From Laguncularia racemosa (lineage: Eukaryota; Streptophyta; Magnoliopsida; Myrtales; Combretaceae), in contig JBBMOL010000046.1 in NCBI GenBank assembly GCA_037954665.1, positions 1,612,001 to 1,676,000 on the forward strand: a stretch of 64,000 nt of DNA, given 5' to 3'. Every line of letters starts with the position of its first letter. Within the stretch, counting starts at the first letter, position 1. The translations under genes were made by a program, and so were the position numbers. The notes beneath the pieces were generated by a model. The model had not been told where the DNA came from. It worked only from the letters and a program-made list of their open reading frames with translations, and did not search any database. Shown piece by piece: positions 35,890 through 45,491 of the stretch.

Positions 35890-37248
35890 TTATTTAAAAA
35901 CCAGAAACAACATAGGTTGCCTCATCACTAACGCTCTCCTTACTACACTCGCTCTTGCCACACAACTCTTCTTTTGCAAGGCTGCCCTCTCCTTTTCACT
36001 CACCACCAAAGTTGATTCCCCTTCAACTTGGTCTCTCACACTCTTTCCAGCCTTCCTCTCCTTTTCCTTTTGATCTTGACTCTTATATTCCTTTTTCTTC
36101 TCATTGTCTTTTGCTCTCTCACTCTCACTCCGCTTTTCACTCACCTTATGTTTTGCAAAAGACTGTTGTAGCTGCAACTGGTCCTCATACACTTGTTTGG
36201 GTGTTAACGGTTTAAGATTAAAGCTTTTCCCTTGGTGAACAAGCGTATACTTGTTAGAAAAGCCATCATGAACAACCTTCCTATCAAATTGCCATGGCCT
36301 CCCCAACAACACATGACATGTTTGCATTGGCACTACATCACATAACACCTCATCCTCATACCTACCAATGCGAAAACCAATCAATGCTTGCTTACTCACC
36401 TTAGTCTCACCACTATCATTCAACCACTGCAATTTATATAGACTAGGGTGTCTAACAGTTTTGAGCCCCAGCCTCTCAACAATAAAATTGCTCACTACAT
36501 TGGTGCAACTCCCTCCATCAATGATCAAACTACAAATATGATCTCCTAGATAACATCTAGTATGAAATATATTCTCCTTGAAATACTCATCTACACTTCG
36601 ACTTCCCTGCCTTAGAGTTTGCAACTTGTTGTGCAATTCACGATAGTAATACACAGGCACAAACCGCTTCTTCATCACTCTTTTCATCTCTTCCCAAGAC
36701 TCAATAGGTGGCTCGCCACTCCTTCTCCTATTCAACATTAGTTGATCCCACCACACTATAGCATAATCCGAAAACTCAATGGCAGCAAGTTTTACTTTCT
36801 TTCACCCACTATAGTTGTGACAATCAAACACCATCTCTACCTTTTTCTCCCACTCTAAGTACGCCCCGGGATCATTCTTCCCTTGGAAAGGAGGAATCTT
36901 CATCTTTATGCTACTTAATTGATCATCCTCTCTATTCCTATCTCCTCTATCTTCCCAACCTCTAGTTCCTCTATTCCGACCACTATATCCTCTATAACTC
37001 CCAACAGAAGGCTCATCAAAGTCATCATCCGTCATTTCATCTCCAACCCTCGGTACTCTCCTAGAATGACTCTCCCTCTTACGCCTTTGGAATACGTTTG
37101 TGAATTACTCTAGTCTTTGCTCTACTGTCTCATGAATTTGTTCCATTCCCTCTTAGAACATCTTCTTCATTTCTCCCCTCAACGCCTCAATTACTAACCT
37201 AGCATCAAACCTTCCCCTCTCACCTTCAGGAGAATGTTGTCTCGACAT
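35890..37248 (-). pseudogene. Gag-protease frame of element B with internal deletion
   Basis: ATG at 37248 (MSRQHSPEGERGRFDA). Two stops follow in the first 50 codons (CAG to TAA and CAA to TAA when compared with element A) and a TGA after HNYSG near 36800. From about 36799 a frame of 288 codons continues through RVMKKRFVPVYYYREL. At SVDEYFKENIFHTRCYLGD it passes directly from the gag helix to the protease start, omitting the capsid end and the zinc knuckle. The protease motif IIDGGSCTN is intact. Confidence 0.88.
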
Positions 37249-37753
37249 AGTCCCTGCAGAAAAGATTAGTACTAACACAAATATATATAAAATTAAACCT
37301 CACAATACACTCCCTTACGTGTTTCGCTCAAATGATGATATCACACAATCACTCGTGTATTCTCACAAACAATGATGATATCAACTCGCCAATTTCCTCT
37401 TCTCAATTCTCTTGGAACTAACCCGAACTACACCAATTTCCTTCCGTAGAATTCAAAACAACTCTAGGGTTCGTAAATTTTCCTCTATTTTTCTATCCGA
37501 ATTTTTTCCTTTTTTTTTGTTTTTTTTTTTTGTTTTGGTTGTTGCTCTTGATCACGTTTTTCTTTTCTTTTCTTTTCTCTTCTTTTTTTTTTGTCGTGAT
37601 TTTTACTCTTTTTTTTTTTAACAATCGCCTAGTCGATATTACACTATCAAAAGACAATCAATACTACGAAATTGAATACGATAATTGATATGAACGATTG
37701 GAGTTAGGGTTTTTGATATTACCTTCCTCAACCGCACTTGATGTTTTGATAAA

Positions 37754-37767
37754 CCTAAGCTCTGATA
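37754..37767 (-). promoter_or_regulatory. Primer-binding site overlapping the LTR end of element B
   Basis: On the minus strand the 5' LTR ends ...TTTCGTATCA and is followed by GAGCTTAGG. TATCAGAGC of the tRNA-Met site therefore shares its first five bases with the LTR, and the usual leading TGG reads TCG. In element A the site lies three bases beyond the LTR and is complete. Confidence 0.75.
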
Positions 37768-38599
37768 CGAAACACGCCAACCATTGACGAAACCCAATAC
37801 CAATACGTTCGGAATTCGTTGCCTAAGACGCCCAAACACCTAAAGTGGAAACCGCGACCCGTTGTTTATAAGCGAGACAAGAACCTTGGTATAATGTGAA
37901 GATGCCACAATCGGGATGGAAGACCGATTGATAAGTCGAGATGAACGCCACGAAAATCAATCCGATAAGTTCGATTTAGTTCTTGAAGAACCAAGAGAGG
38001 TGCCTCTCAAAAGTGTTTAATGTTCAAAGATGTAAATTCTTAGTTGTTCTAAACCCTAGGAGCTTTTATACTAGGGTTACAATTCGTGAAAACAAGTCAA
38101 AAACGACTTAGCTTAGATAAGTTGCGTAAAAACACGAAAACAGAACATGCTGGCCGGCAGGGGATACACGACCGTGTACTTTGGCCGTGTACTTTTCTGT
38201 GCACATTCCGGTCACATACACGACCGTGTACTTCTGGTCGTGTACCTTCCTGTAGATTTGCTTGACTCCATACACAACCGTGCCTTTTAGCCGTGTATCT
38301 AGTCGTGTATGATTCTGTGCAATCTTGGAATTCCTACTTGGCCGTGCCTTGAACATACACGCCCTCTTCAACCCGTATCCGGTGTGACTTGTATAAAAGC
38401 AAGGGTCTTCCCATGGTTGTTCCAATCCGTTCCAACTTCATGATTGCTCAAATCCTTTCCGGCTTCATGGACAACCTTTATTAACCCGTTAAGTGCTTCC
38501 TTGAATCGTTTCGCTTGATTTCCTGTGATCAGTCTAGGCAGCACTTCAAGAGGATCCACATTTCTTCTTCCGGCTTGGCTCTCATCATGGATCTCATCA
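37763..38599 (-). repeat. 5' LTR of element B
   Basis: 837 bp, matching 33856-34693 with about 33 differences, nearly all transitions, and one 1-bp indel. TATA-like tataaaagc is readable on the minus strand near 38065. Confidence 0.94.
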
Positions 38600-38604
38600 A
38601 TCGT

Positions 38605-39303
38605 ACAGTGCATTATGCTACTAAGTTTACTCCTTTTGAAATTGTGTATGGTTTTAATCCACTAATTCCTTTGGATTTATCACCTTTGCCTATTTCTGAG
38701 TATGTTAATATAGATGGCAAGAAGAAAGCAGAATTTGTTAAACAGATCCATGAGAAGGCAAGACTAAACATTGAGCGAAGAACAGAGCAGTATGTGAAAC
38801 AAGCCAACAAGGGTCGTCGACAAGCTGTCTTTGAACCTAGAGACTGGGTTTGGGTTCACATGCGTAAAGAGCGGTTTCCTGTGCAGCGTCAATCTAAACT
38901 ATTTCCTAGAGGCGATGGACCATTTCAAATCCTTGAGCGCATCAATGATAATGCATACAAGATAGATTTACCCAGTGAGTGTCAAGTAAGTGCTACATTT
39001 AACGTTACTGATTTGAGTCCTTTTGATGCAGGCGATGATTTGAGGATAAATCCTTTTCAAGAGGAGGCGAATGATGAGAGCCATGATGGGAGCCAAGCCA
39101 GAAGAGGGAATGTGGATCCTCTTGAAGTGCCACCTAGACCAATCACAAGAAATCGAGCGAAACGATTCAAGGAAGCACTTAACGGGTTGATAAAGGATAT
39201 CTATGAAGTCGAAAAGGATTGGAGCAATCATGAAGCTGGAATGGATTGGAACAACCATGGGAATGCCCTTGCTCTTGTACAAGTCATACCGGATACGAGG
39301 TGA
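38605..39303 (+). pseudogene. Integrase C-terminus of element A, resumed after element B
   Basis: The frame resumes after ATCGT with VHYATKFTPFEIVYGFNP and stays open for over 230 codons. It includes the C-terminal DNA-binding region (RDWVWVHMRKERFP, PRGDGPFQILERINDNAYK, FNVTDLSPFDAGDD). From 39072 the last 77 codons lie in the 3' LTR (DPLEVPPRPITRNRAKRF), with the stop at 39301-39303. No chromodomain is seen; the C-terminal tail takes its place. Confidence 0.92.
39058..39071 (+). promoter_or_regulatory. Polypurine tract of element A
   Basis: caagaggaggcgaa directly before the 3' LTR. It also codes for part of the polyprotein, because the frame runs on into the LTR. Confidence 0.8.
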
Positions 39304-39959
39304 AGAGGGCGTGTCTTTACAAGGCACAGCCGTGTAGGAGTCTGGAGGTTACACAGAATCATACACGGTCGTATACATGGTTCAAAGGCACGGCCGTGTA
39401 TGGCGTCAAGAATTTCCACAGAAAGATACACGACTAGAAGTACACGGTCGTTTATATTGTCAAGAAGTTCCACAAAATTATACACGGCCAAAGTACACGG
39501 CTGTGTATCTCTCCGACGCTGGCCTTTATGTCTTGTTTTGTTATTTTTACGCACTTATTGAAGTGATGTCGTTTTGGGCCTTTATTGTTACGAATTGTAA
39601 ACCCTAATATAAAGCTCATAGGGTTTAGAACATTTAGAAGATAGAATATACAACATTAAAGTTTGAAAAACACTTTTGAGAAAATTCCTCTCTTGGTTCT
39701 TTAAAGAACTAATCTAGAACTTATCAGATTTTTCTTCCGTAGCGTTCATCCCGACTTATCAATCGGTTTTTCATCCCGATTGTGGCGTCTTCATATTATA
39801 CCAAGGTTCTTGTCTCGCTTATAGACAACGGGTCGCGGTTTCCACTTGAGTGTGTTTGGCATCTTAGGTAGCGAATTCCGAACATATTGGTATTGGGTTT
39901 CGTCACACGTTGGCGTGGTTCGTATCAGTTAGGAATCCGAGCAAACCGATTTCATATCA
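39072..39959 (+). repeat. 3' LTR of element A
   Basis: 888 bp, TGATGAGAGCC...TCATATCA, followed by the TGAGC duplication (39960-39964). It carries the polyprotein stop in its first quarter. Confidence 0.95.
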
Positions 39960-39964
39960 TGAGC

Positions 39965-40146
39965 TTAGGCAGCAATTTAAGGCAAAACTTCCAACGATAC
40001 ACCGTAGGTGCATGAAGAAGCGAAATCATATACTCGAAAGTCTTGCAAGTAATTTAACCAATATGTTAGCAAATGAGGAGAAGCAATCCCGAAGTGGCTT
40101 GCAGAAGGAAAGAATAGTTGATGCACTTCTAGGTGAATGTTTTTGA
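39965..40146 (+). pseudogene. ORF fragment of element C cut by element A
   Basis: An open frame (RQQFKAKLPTIHRRCMKK ... KERIVDALLGECF) ends at 40146. With the five duplicated bases counted once, the same frame continues upstream of element A (28285-28332), so a frame of about 80 codons was split. I do not recognise the protein. It is basic and lies on the strand opposite the antisense ORF. Confidence 0.35.
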
Positions 40147-41707
40147 AGTCACCTGGCAAGAGTGATTGACAACATGACTCAAAATTTTTAGTAATGTTAA
40201 TTGTACAAGGTACCCCTTGGTTAAAGCCAAGCTGGCATGCAACCTTATGAGGAGAATATGTCGTAACCCTGTACTCTAAATAGCACTCAGAAGTCTTTAC
40301 TATCAAGGAGGGAGGGTAAATCCCCTTGAGTACACCATAAAATAAATCTTGCCTTGGAATAGTGGAGACTCTTATGTTTATCTACTAAAGTTACCTCATC
40401 CTTTGATCTTGAAGAATATAATTTGCTCATGTCTTTATAACTGACAAGTCGTTTCACATTAGGGTGAAATGTAAATTCGCTCTTAATATCAATAAGCTAC
40501 AAAAGTGCCTGCTCAATAGTTCATTTGACCTAAGCCCATGCTCTAGGAAGAGCAAGATTGGATCTAATACCATCAAAAGGAGGAGTGAAGTGTTTTTGGA
40601 ACTGCTCACAAAAGAAAAGTTGGAGGAATATCGGGGTTACATGTGACACATTCGCATAGTGGCCTTTTAAATGAATAGAAGCCTTATAATACAAATCTAA
40701 ACACCAATACAAAGAGCCTTAGTAAAAGGGACCTAGTGTAAAGCACTTACCCTAGGCAATTCGTATGGCTAAGGAAAATAGTTAGGCGCTCACACCTGCT
40801 TCTAGTCCTCTAGGGAACATAAATAAGGATAGCCAATATGCTATAAAAACTGCAAGTTCATGCTTGCAGAAATGACAATAAAAAAGGGCATAAATATACA
40901 ACCATAAAGGTATACTTGAGAATGGATAAATGTACTTACTCTTGTCTACAACCTGAGGCCTTTCTTTTCTCTACTCCTAAAAAAAGTATGCAAGCTAAGA
41001 AGATAAACATGTTCAAGGCATCTAGTAAGGACAATTGAAAACTATGCTTCTTATAAGACCCTTTAGCAGTAATGATGTTGGTCTGCCTAAAACTATTCAA
41101 GTTTAAGAGAATGACCACATCCTTAAGTGTCGAGTGATTTCCCCCTAAAAAGTGATAAATGTATAAGTCTGAGTACTCCATAAGTAGATAATTACTCACC
41201 ACACTTTCGACCTACTCATATATGGGAACTACAAATAGGTGGAAGTAATGATGGCAAAAAATATACTAGCTTTCTCCAAAAGAGTCATATACTCTGATTT
41301 TGGAGATGATATATTCTACTCAAGATTTTCACTTGAAGGGTGGCTACCTAAGGAATGCAAATTGAGTAATAGAGAGAGGAAGTTCCCTTCTCTCATTCCT
41401 AAAGCACAAGATTGAATTTGCATTAATGGTATCTCTTGAGCTAGCATGACACTAGTGCTTGATAAAGTGAAGCATACCATCAGTACAAGACATCGCGCAA
41501 ACCTCTTGACATTTGATTTTATCCCAAAAGGTATCTTCAGAGATAGTTTCATCCAGTTATGTATCCCAAGGACTCATGATTGGTGGTGAATGTCCATCTA
41601 AGTGCAACAACAAGTCTCTTTGCTTGATTATTTCTATGCCTTTCCCATCAATTTATAGTATTGCTAATGGCATGGAAAAGTAAAGAAGGTTATATATATA
41701 TATATAT
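40147..41707. other. Interior of element C or flank, no recognised gene
   Basis: Several short frames on both strands (for example 40464-40646 plus, 40936-41202 and 41316-41552 minus), none with a known motif. A TA repeat closes the stretch at 41690-41708. Confidence 0.4.
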
Positions 41708-42069
41708 ACAAATGGCATGGAGATGGTAATGTTAGCATGGATACCAATTCATATAATATACACATGGTATCTACAAATTAGAGCTTTTCAAAGGTAACAT
41801 CACTTTCTATATCAAGTGAGGTGCCAACAGTGACATTATCTGTAAAAACACAAAAATCCGAGCTTTGTTCATTTGGATATATATATGTAATATCATGTAT
41901 ACAAATGGCATGGAGATGGTAGTGTTAGCATGGGTATCAATACATATAATATACACATGATATCTACAAATTAGAGCTTTTCAAATGTGACATGGCTTTC
42001 TATATCAAGTGAGGTGCCAACAGTGACACTGTCTATAAAACCACAAAAATGCAAGCTTTGTCCATTCGG
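41708..42069. repeat. Tandem duplication, 193-bp period, two copies
   Basis: The text starting acaaatggcatggagatggt occurs at 41708 and again at 41901. The copies match for about 170 bp (with 'gtgaggtgccaacagtgaca' in both) and are separated by a TA-rich spacer. They are diverged by scattered substitutions, so the duplication is old. Confidence 0.9.
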
Positions 42070-42076
42070 AAGAAAT

Positions 42077-42575
42077 TCATCCGATGATGCCATTAGTAAC
42101 TTCGAGCTCTAGGAAGTTGAGAAAGCTGTTGTCGTTTAGAACCAACATGGAAGTAAGTATGCCCCATGCCTTTACTAAGATGATCTCTAGAATCATTAGC
42201 ATCTTGCCAATTATCTCTTCTTGGAGTTTGAGATCGTAGAAAATCAACACTTGGGCATATTCCTCCAATCCAAAATTGCCTGCAAGGCTTAGCCTATATC
42301 AACAAAGCTGTGACCACTAGTTGCCAGATCTTCGCCTAAGCTAAGAACTTGCTTGTTGCTACTGCTACTAAATTTGGAGGAGAAGACTTGCAGCAAACTG
42401 CAATGCTGACTGATACCGCTGGTTCTTATCAACCTCACCGTCGGACATTCCCTGGGAAGTTCCAGAAGCGGCAGGCTGAAGTTGCTGTGCTTGAGCTGGA
42501 AGCTCTAGATTCCCTTTGTTAAGCATCGAGGGCATGACTCCTTCCGAATGCAACTCAGTTCTTCCTTAGCTTCTG
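42077..42575 (-). pseudogene. Decayed exon-like coding segment with a poly-Gln stretch
   Basis: The minus-strand frame from 42553 gives MPSMLNKGNLELPAQAQQLQ, ASGTSQGMSDGEVDKNQRYQ and LQFAASLLLQI. Five TAG codons lie among CAA/CAG codons in the next 25 codons, in a context that reads as a former Gln run. A TTGCAG acceptor-like site precedes the segment, and another (CTTGCAG near 42280) precedes a second exon-like piece that reaches 42077. The gene is not recognised. It looks like a host protein fragment, captured by element C or already present before the LTR at 44111 arrived. Confidence 0.35.
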
Positions 42576-44097
42576 CAACAAATGGCTTCCCTGCACTATC
42601 TGCTATGTCAATTACCGGTGCATGCTAGAATTCACATTCAAGCGGATTCAAGCCCTAGACACGATACCTATACGCACGAACCAGAGAAAGTAGCACACCA
42701 ACTGATTTCTACTCACTTAGATTTGTAAATCTAAGCCAGTGCTCGCTTCTCACTTTAAGAGGCATTGAAGCTTTGGATGACTTACTAGGATCAGGTTTAA
42801 GGGAATTGTATATCAATGAATGTCAAGTTCATTGCTAAGCGTGGTCACAACATGAAAGAATTTATTTTTAGCATCTACGTGGACTAATATTACCTGCAAG
42901 AAGACTGAGGAAGAAGCACACCCGCTATTTGCCATCCTTGATCAATTTGCTCAGAAGATGAGGAACAATTAACTGCCTAGGACGTAACTTGGATTTCTTT
43001 TTCTTCAACTGTCCTGTTCCGACCAGACTGGTTCTAGAAGATGGTGGATGTAACCTGGCCCTTTGCATAATTGAACAGCATTTGTTTTGCTGTTAGCTCA
43101 AATCTACAATGTCTAGCAACCCCACATGCGCATGTGGCAGTGGATGATGATCCAAGTGCAGGTGCAAATGCAAGATCACGTTCGCATAGGGAAGGGCAAG
43201 GTGATTTCGATTGTTGGAACAAGATCGTGCTAGAATTAAAAGAAAAAAAAAGAAGAAGAAGAAGACGAAGGAAAGAAGGGTTGTTGAATTCACTACTATG
43301 ATTAGTTGATGAGGAGTTAGAGAAATCGCAGCCATTGATATCCAAAATCCAACCTCCTACAACATGTCAAAGGACCAACAAGAATTATGAAAACGAAAAA
43401 AAGAAAAGTAAAGAAAGATAAGATCGAAGTTGTTGTCACTAATTCGGAGTCAAAGCAAACTTAGGTTGGGAAGAAAAGTACATACCACAGAGATATATAT
43501 AATTGATGTGAAGAGATATATTGATAGAGTTTGAAGATTTTATTTTTGGGATTAAATGGGTTTAAATTATGATAATAATATTTGAATTTGTATGGTGGTG
43601 ATATGTGATAAGATTTGGCCAAGTTAGAGAAGATTTGAAAACCTGTGAAAGGATTTGCGATTGATTCTATTTTGATATCGATGCACCTCTTGCAAGCAAG
43701 AAGAAGCTATGGGAAGAAAAAGTGTATTGCATCCACATATTGTATTCCATACAAGCCTAGGTGCCAAAAAAAATCCTATGTTAATTTATGATAAAAAAAT
43801 TATCATTATATATGTAATTTACATATATAGCTTTCATTAAAATGATGCATACATTAAGAGTATGGTTAGATCACATTATCTTATTGAATTTCCCGAATAT
43901 TCATCAATAGTGTGGAACGTGTCTTCACGTGAAGTATACGAGGAAGTGAATTTCATGAAGAAGACGTTGAAGGTAATTCAATCTATTCCAATTCATCGAT
44001 AAGAAGAAGAAGCATTGATTCCTCCAATACAATGATGAACTCAACGCCTCTCACAAGAAATGCCTTAACCCCTTTAACTTTGTTTGAAGAGCTTTGG
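42576..44097. other. Region before the 3' LTR of element C
   Basis: No supported gene. A purine-rich AAG/AGA tract (43226-43275) makes Arg/Lys-rich and Phe/Leu-rich frames on the two strands; these are composition effects. AT-rich sequence follows to the LTR. Confidence 0.4.
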
Positions 44098-44110
44098 TTA
44101 AGGAGTAAAA
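44098..44110 (+). promoter_or_regulatory. Polypurine tract of element C
   Basis: taaggagtaaaa, purine-rich, directly before the TG start of the 44111 LTR. It supports this copy being a 3' LTR rather than a 5' LTR; no primer site follows it. Confidence 0.5.
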
Positions 44111-44723
44111 TGTAAAGGCCTAAAAATATCATATAAATATATTGGGATAATCTTATTAATTATTTGACTTGACTCATTGAGTTAGGTGACAGTGTCTACT
44201 AAGTCTGGTCCAATTATTGAGATGGCTAAGGGAGAATTAGCTTGGTGGGCTCAGAATAGGGACATTGGATCAGTTTTCTGTATTCAACCTTTCTCAGGCA
44301 AGCTCATCCACTAATGAAGAAGGTTATTAGTCTTAGGTCTATAGCAATTTCATTAGGATAACCTTAGAATGAGCAGACTCTATCTCATTCGTTAATCACT
44401 AAGGTGATTAGATGAATGTCATCAGGCCCAAAAGTTTATAAATACTCAACTAGTACTTCATTGAGAATTCTCTACTCTCAAATATCAATAAGAGTTCAAG
44501 AGAAGAATAGTCTCCATTGCCCAAAAACTGCAAGGTTAATGCTTAAGGTTCCCTTGTCTATCATTTATGCATTCAAGACTATTAAAATTACATGTTCTTC
44601 CTCCCTACCACTTTTCCTTGGTCATCCTACGTGCCATCTCCACATCACTTATCTGAAATCACGTGTAGTGCGGTACTCGCGTGATACTCATATAACTATT
44701 CTTATTGGAACCACCCATCTACA
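44111..44723 (+). repeat. 3' LTR of element C (or a separate copy)
   Basis: 613 bp, TGTAAAGGCC...CCATCTACA. It aligns with 19008-19674 (shared cctattaattatttg-like start, 'gataacc' block, TATA-like tataaatact near 44437, and the same end). No primer site follows and no matching target duplication is visible. Confidence 0.75.
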
Positions 44724-45483
44724 CAAGCCTATACCTAAAGGTTAGCAAATTACAAAGCTTGAACAACTCGATTGAGTTGCTTTAGTGAGGGATAAGGAAT
44801 TCTTCATCTATTATAAACACTTTGAGTTTAGTCTTTGACTTCCTTTTAGATGGTTTTAGGAGGAATTTTTCAACTGTCACGAGATTAAGCTATACTGGCT
44901 TATCCTTAACTCTGGTTAGATTTTAGTGGCATTTGAGGCTCTATGCATAAACCACCAAATAAAGCCAACCTCTTAGCTATTTTGATTCTTCTACACTTTT
45001 AAGAGAAAATGGGTTAACAAGTGGATGGTACTACCTAACATGTTGATCAAAGCAGAAACTATTTAAAGGGTTTGCTTCATATATCTATGGGTGGAAAAAT
45101 AAATTTGTGAAGATTAGGTTGGATGACAAGTTTGACTTTTGGACAAATCGAATCAAGCCAATCGGAATTGGGCTAATACAACTTCTTGATAATGATAGGT
45201 GGACAACCAATTTCTCATTAAGGCAACTTGATGAGCTATGTTAGTTTTACGATGTCGAGCACATAATAGATATGCAGTTTAAGGTTGGCACTATTTAGAA
45301 GAAAGGGGCAACGCCGCTCCTTCAAAGGAGAGAAAAGAAGAGGGAGAAGAAGAAGAAAGTGAAAAAGAAGTCACCAAAGGTATTCATTGTTCTTCACTTA
45401 TTGTGTTGAAGTGGAGCGGTTTAGAAGGGGTTACTTATCTGATGACTTTTGGGGGAGGGAGGCTCCTGGCAGCTCAACATGGT
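44724..45483 (+). pseudogene. Sense ORF remnant of a Tat-type element (putative gypsy-type transposon domain), part 1
   Basis: Broken plus-strand frames with many TAG/TGA codons spell the order seen in the putative gypsy-type transposon domain of plant Tat elements: KEFFIYYKHFEFSL, LPFRWF, LILNSG, VAFEALC, FFYTFKRKWVNKWMVLPN and KIRLDDKFDFWTNR. A Lys/Glu-rich stretch (45300-45380) follows. AAAG|GTATTC at 45383 may be a splice donor paired with TTTTGCAG near 50798. The hAT element lies between them. Confidence 0.45.
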
Positions 45484-45491
45484 GCACTATC
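45484..45491. repeat. Target-site duplication of the hAT element, left (GCACTATC)
   Basis: Exact 8-bp match to 50728-50735, the length typical of hAT transposons. Confidence 0.95.

Larger units (their letters stand above)
33856..38599 (-). mobile_element. Internally deleted relative of element A (element B), nested in its integrase
   Basis: Minus-strand element of 4744 bp. Its LTRs are 838 and 837 bp and the ATCGT duplication is exact. It belongs to the same family as A but has lost three large internal parts: the gag C-terminus with the zinc knuckle, the linker before RT, and most of RT, RNase H and the integrase zinc domain. All three junctions keep the frame. It cannot reverse-transcribe itself, yet both LTRs and the TSD show that it inserted by normal integration. 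Enzymes must therefore have come from another copy. About 33 differences separate its LTRs, fewer than in A, which fits its nested position. Confidence 0.93.
28333..39959 (+). mobile_element. CRM-like Ty3/gypsy chromovirus (element A), interrupted by element B
   Basis: Full-length element with LTRs 28333-29233 and 39072-39959, duplication TGAGC, primer site, purine tract and gag-protease-RT-RNase H-integrase. Without B it is about 6.9 kb. The polyprotein's last codons lie inside the 3' LTR (stop at 39301-39303), and the LTR ends are TGAT...ATCA. These traits and the gag text point to the CRM chromovirus clade; this placement is an inference. The two LTRs differ at about 51 positions plus a 13-bp indel. 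All coding parts carry stops. Confidence 0.93.
19008..44723 (+). mobile_element. Tat-lineage Ty3/gypsy element (element C), the host of a nested cluster
   Basis: Outer layer of the nest. Matching LTRs lie at 19008-19674 and 44111-44723. A primer site follows the first and a purine tract precedes the second. Pol order is gag, protease, RT, RNase H, second RNase H, integrase, then an antisense ORF. The second RNase H and the antisense ORF are marks of the Tat lineage. Without the insertions D (1 kb) and A with B (11.6 kb) the element is about 13 kb, a fair size for this group. I find no matching target duplication at the outer ends, so the pairing of the two LTRs is an inference. The 3' LTR could instead be an independent copy. 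Confidence 0.72.

Noticed and set aside
33856..38599. First impression that the LTRs of element B are nearly identical, hence a very recent insertion
   Set aside because: Reading them side by side gives about 33 differences in 838 bp, so it is younger than A but not recent.
43034..43345. Arg/Lys-rich plus-strand and Leu/Phe-rich minus-strand ORFs
   Set aside because: They come from an AAG/AGA-rich tract; neither has conserved text.
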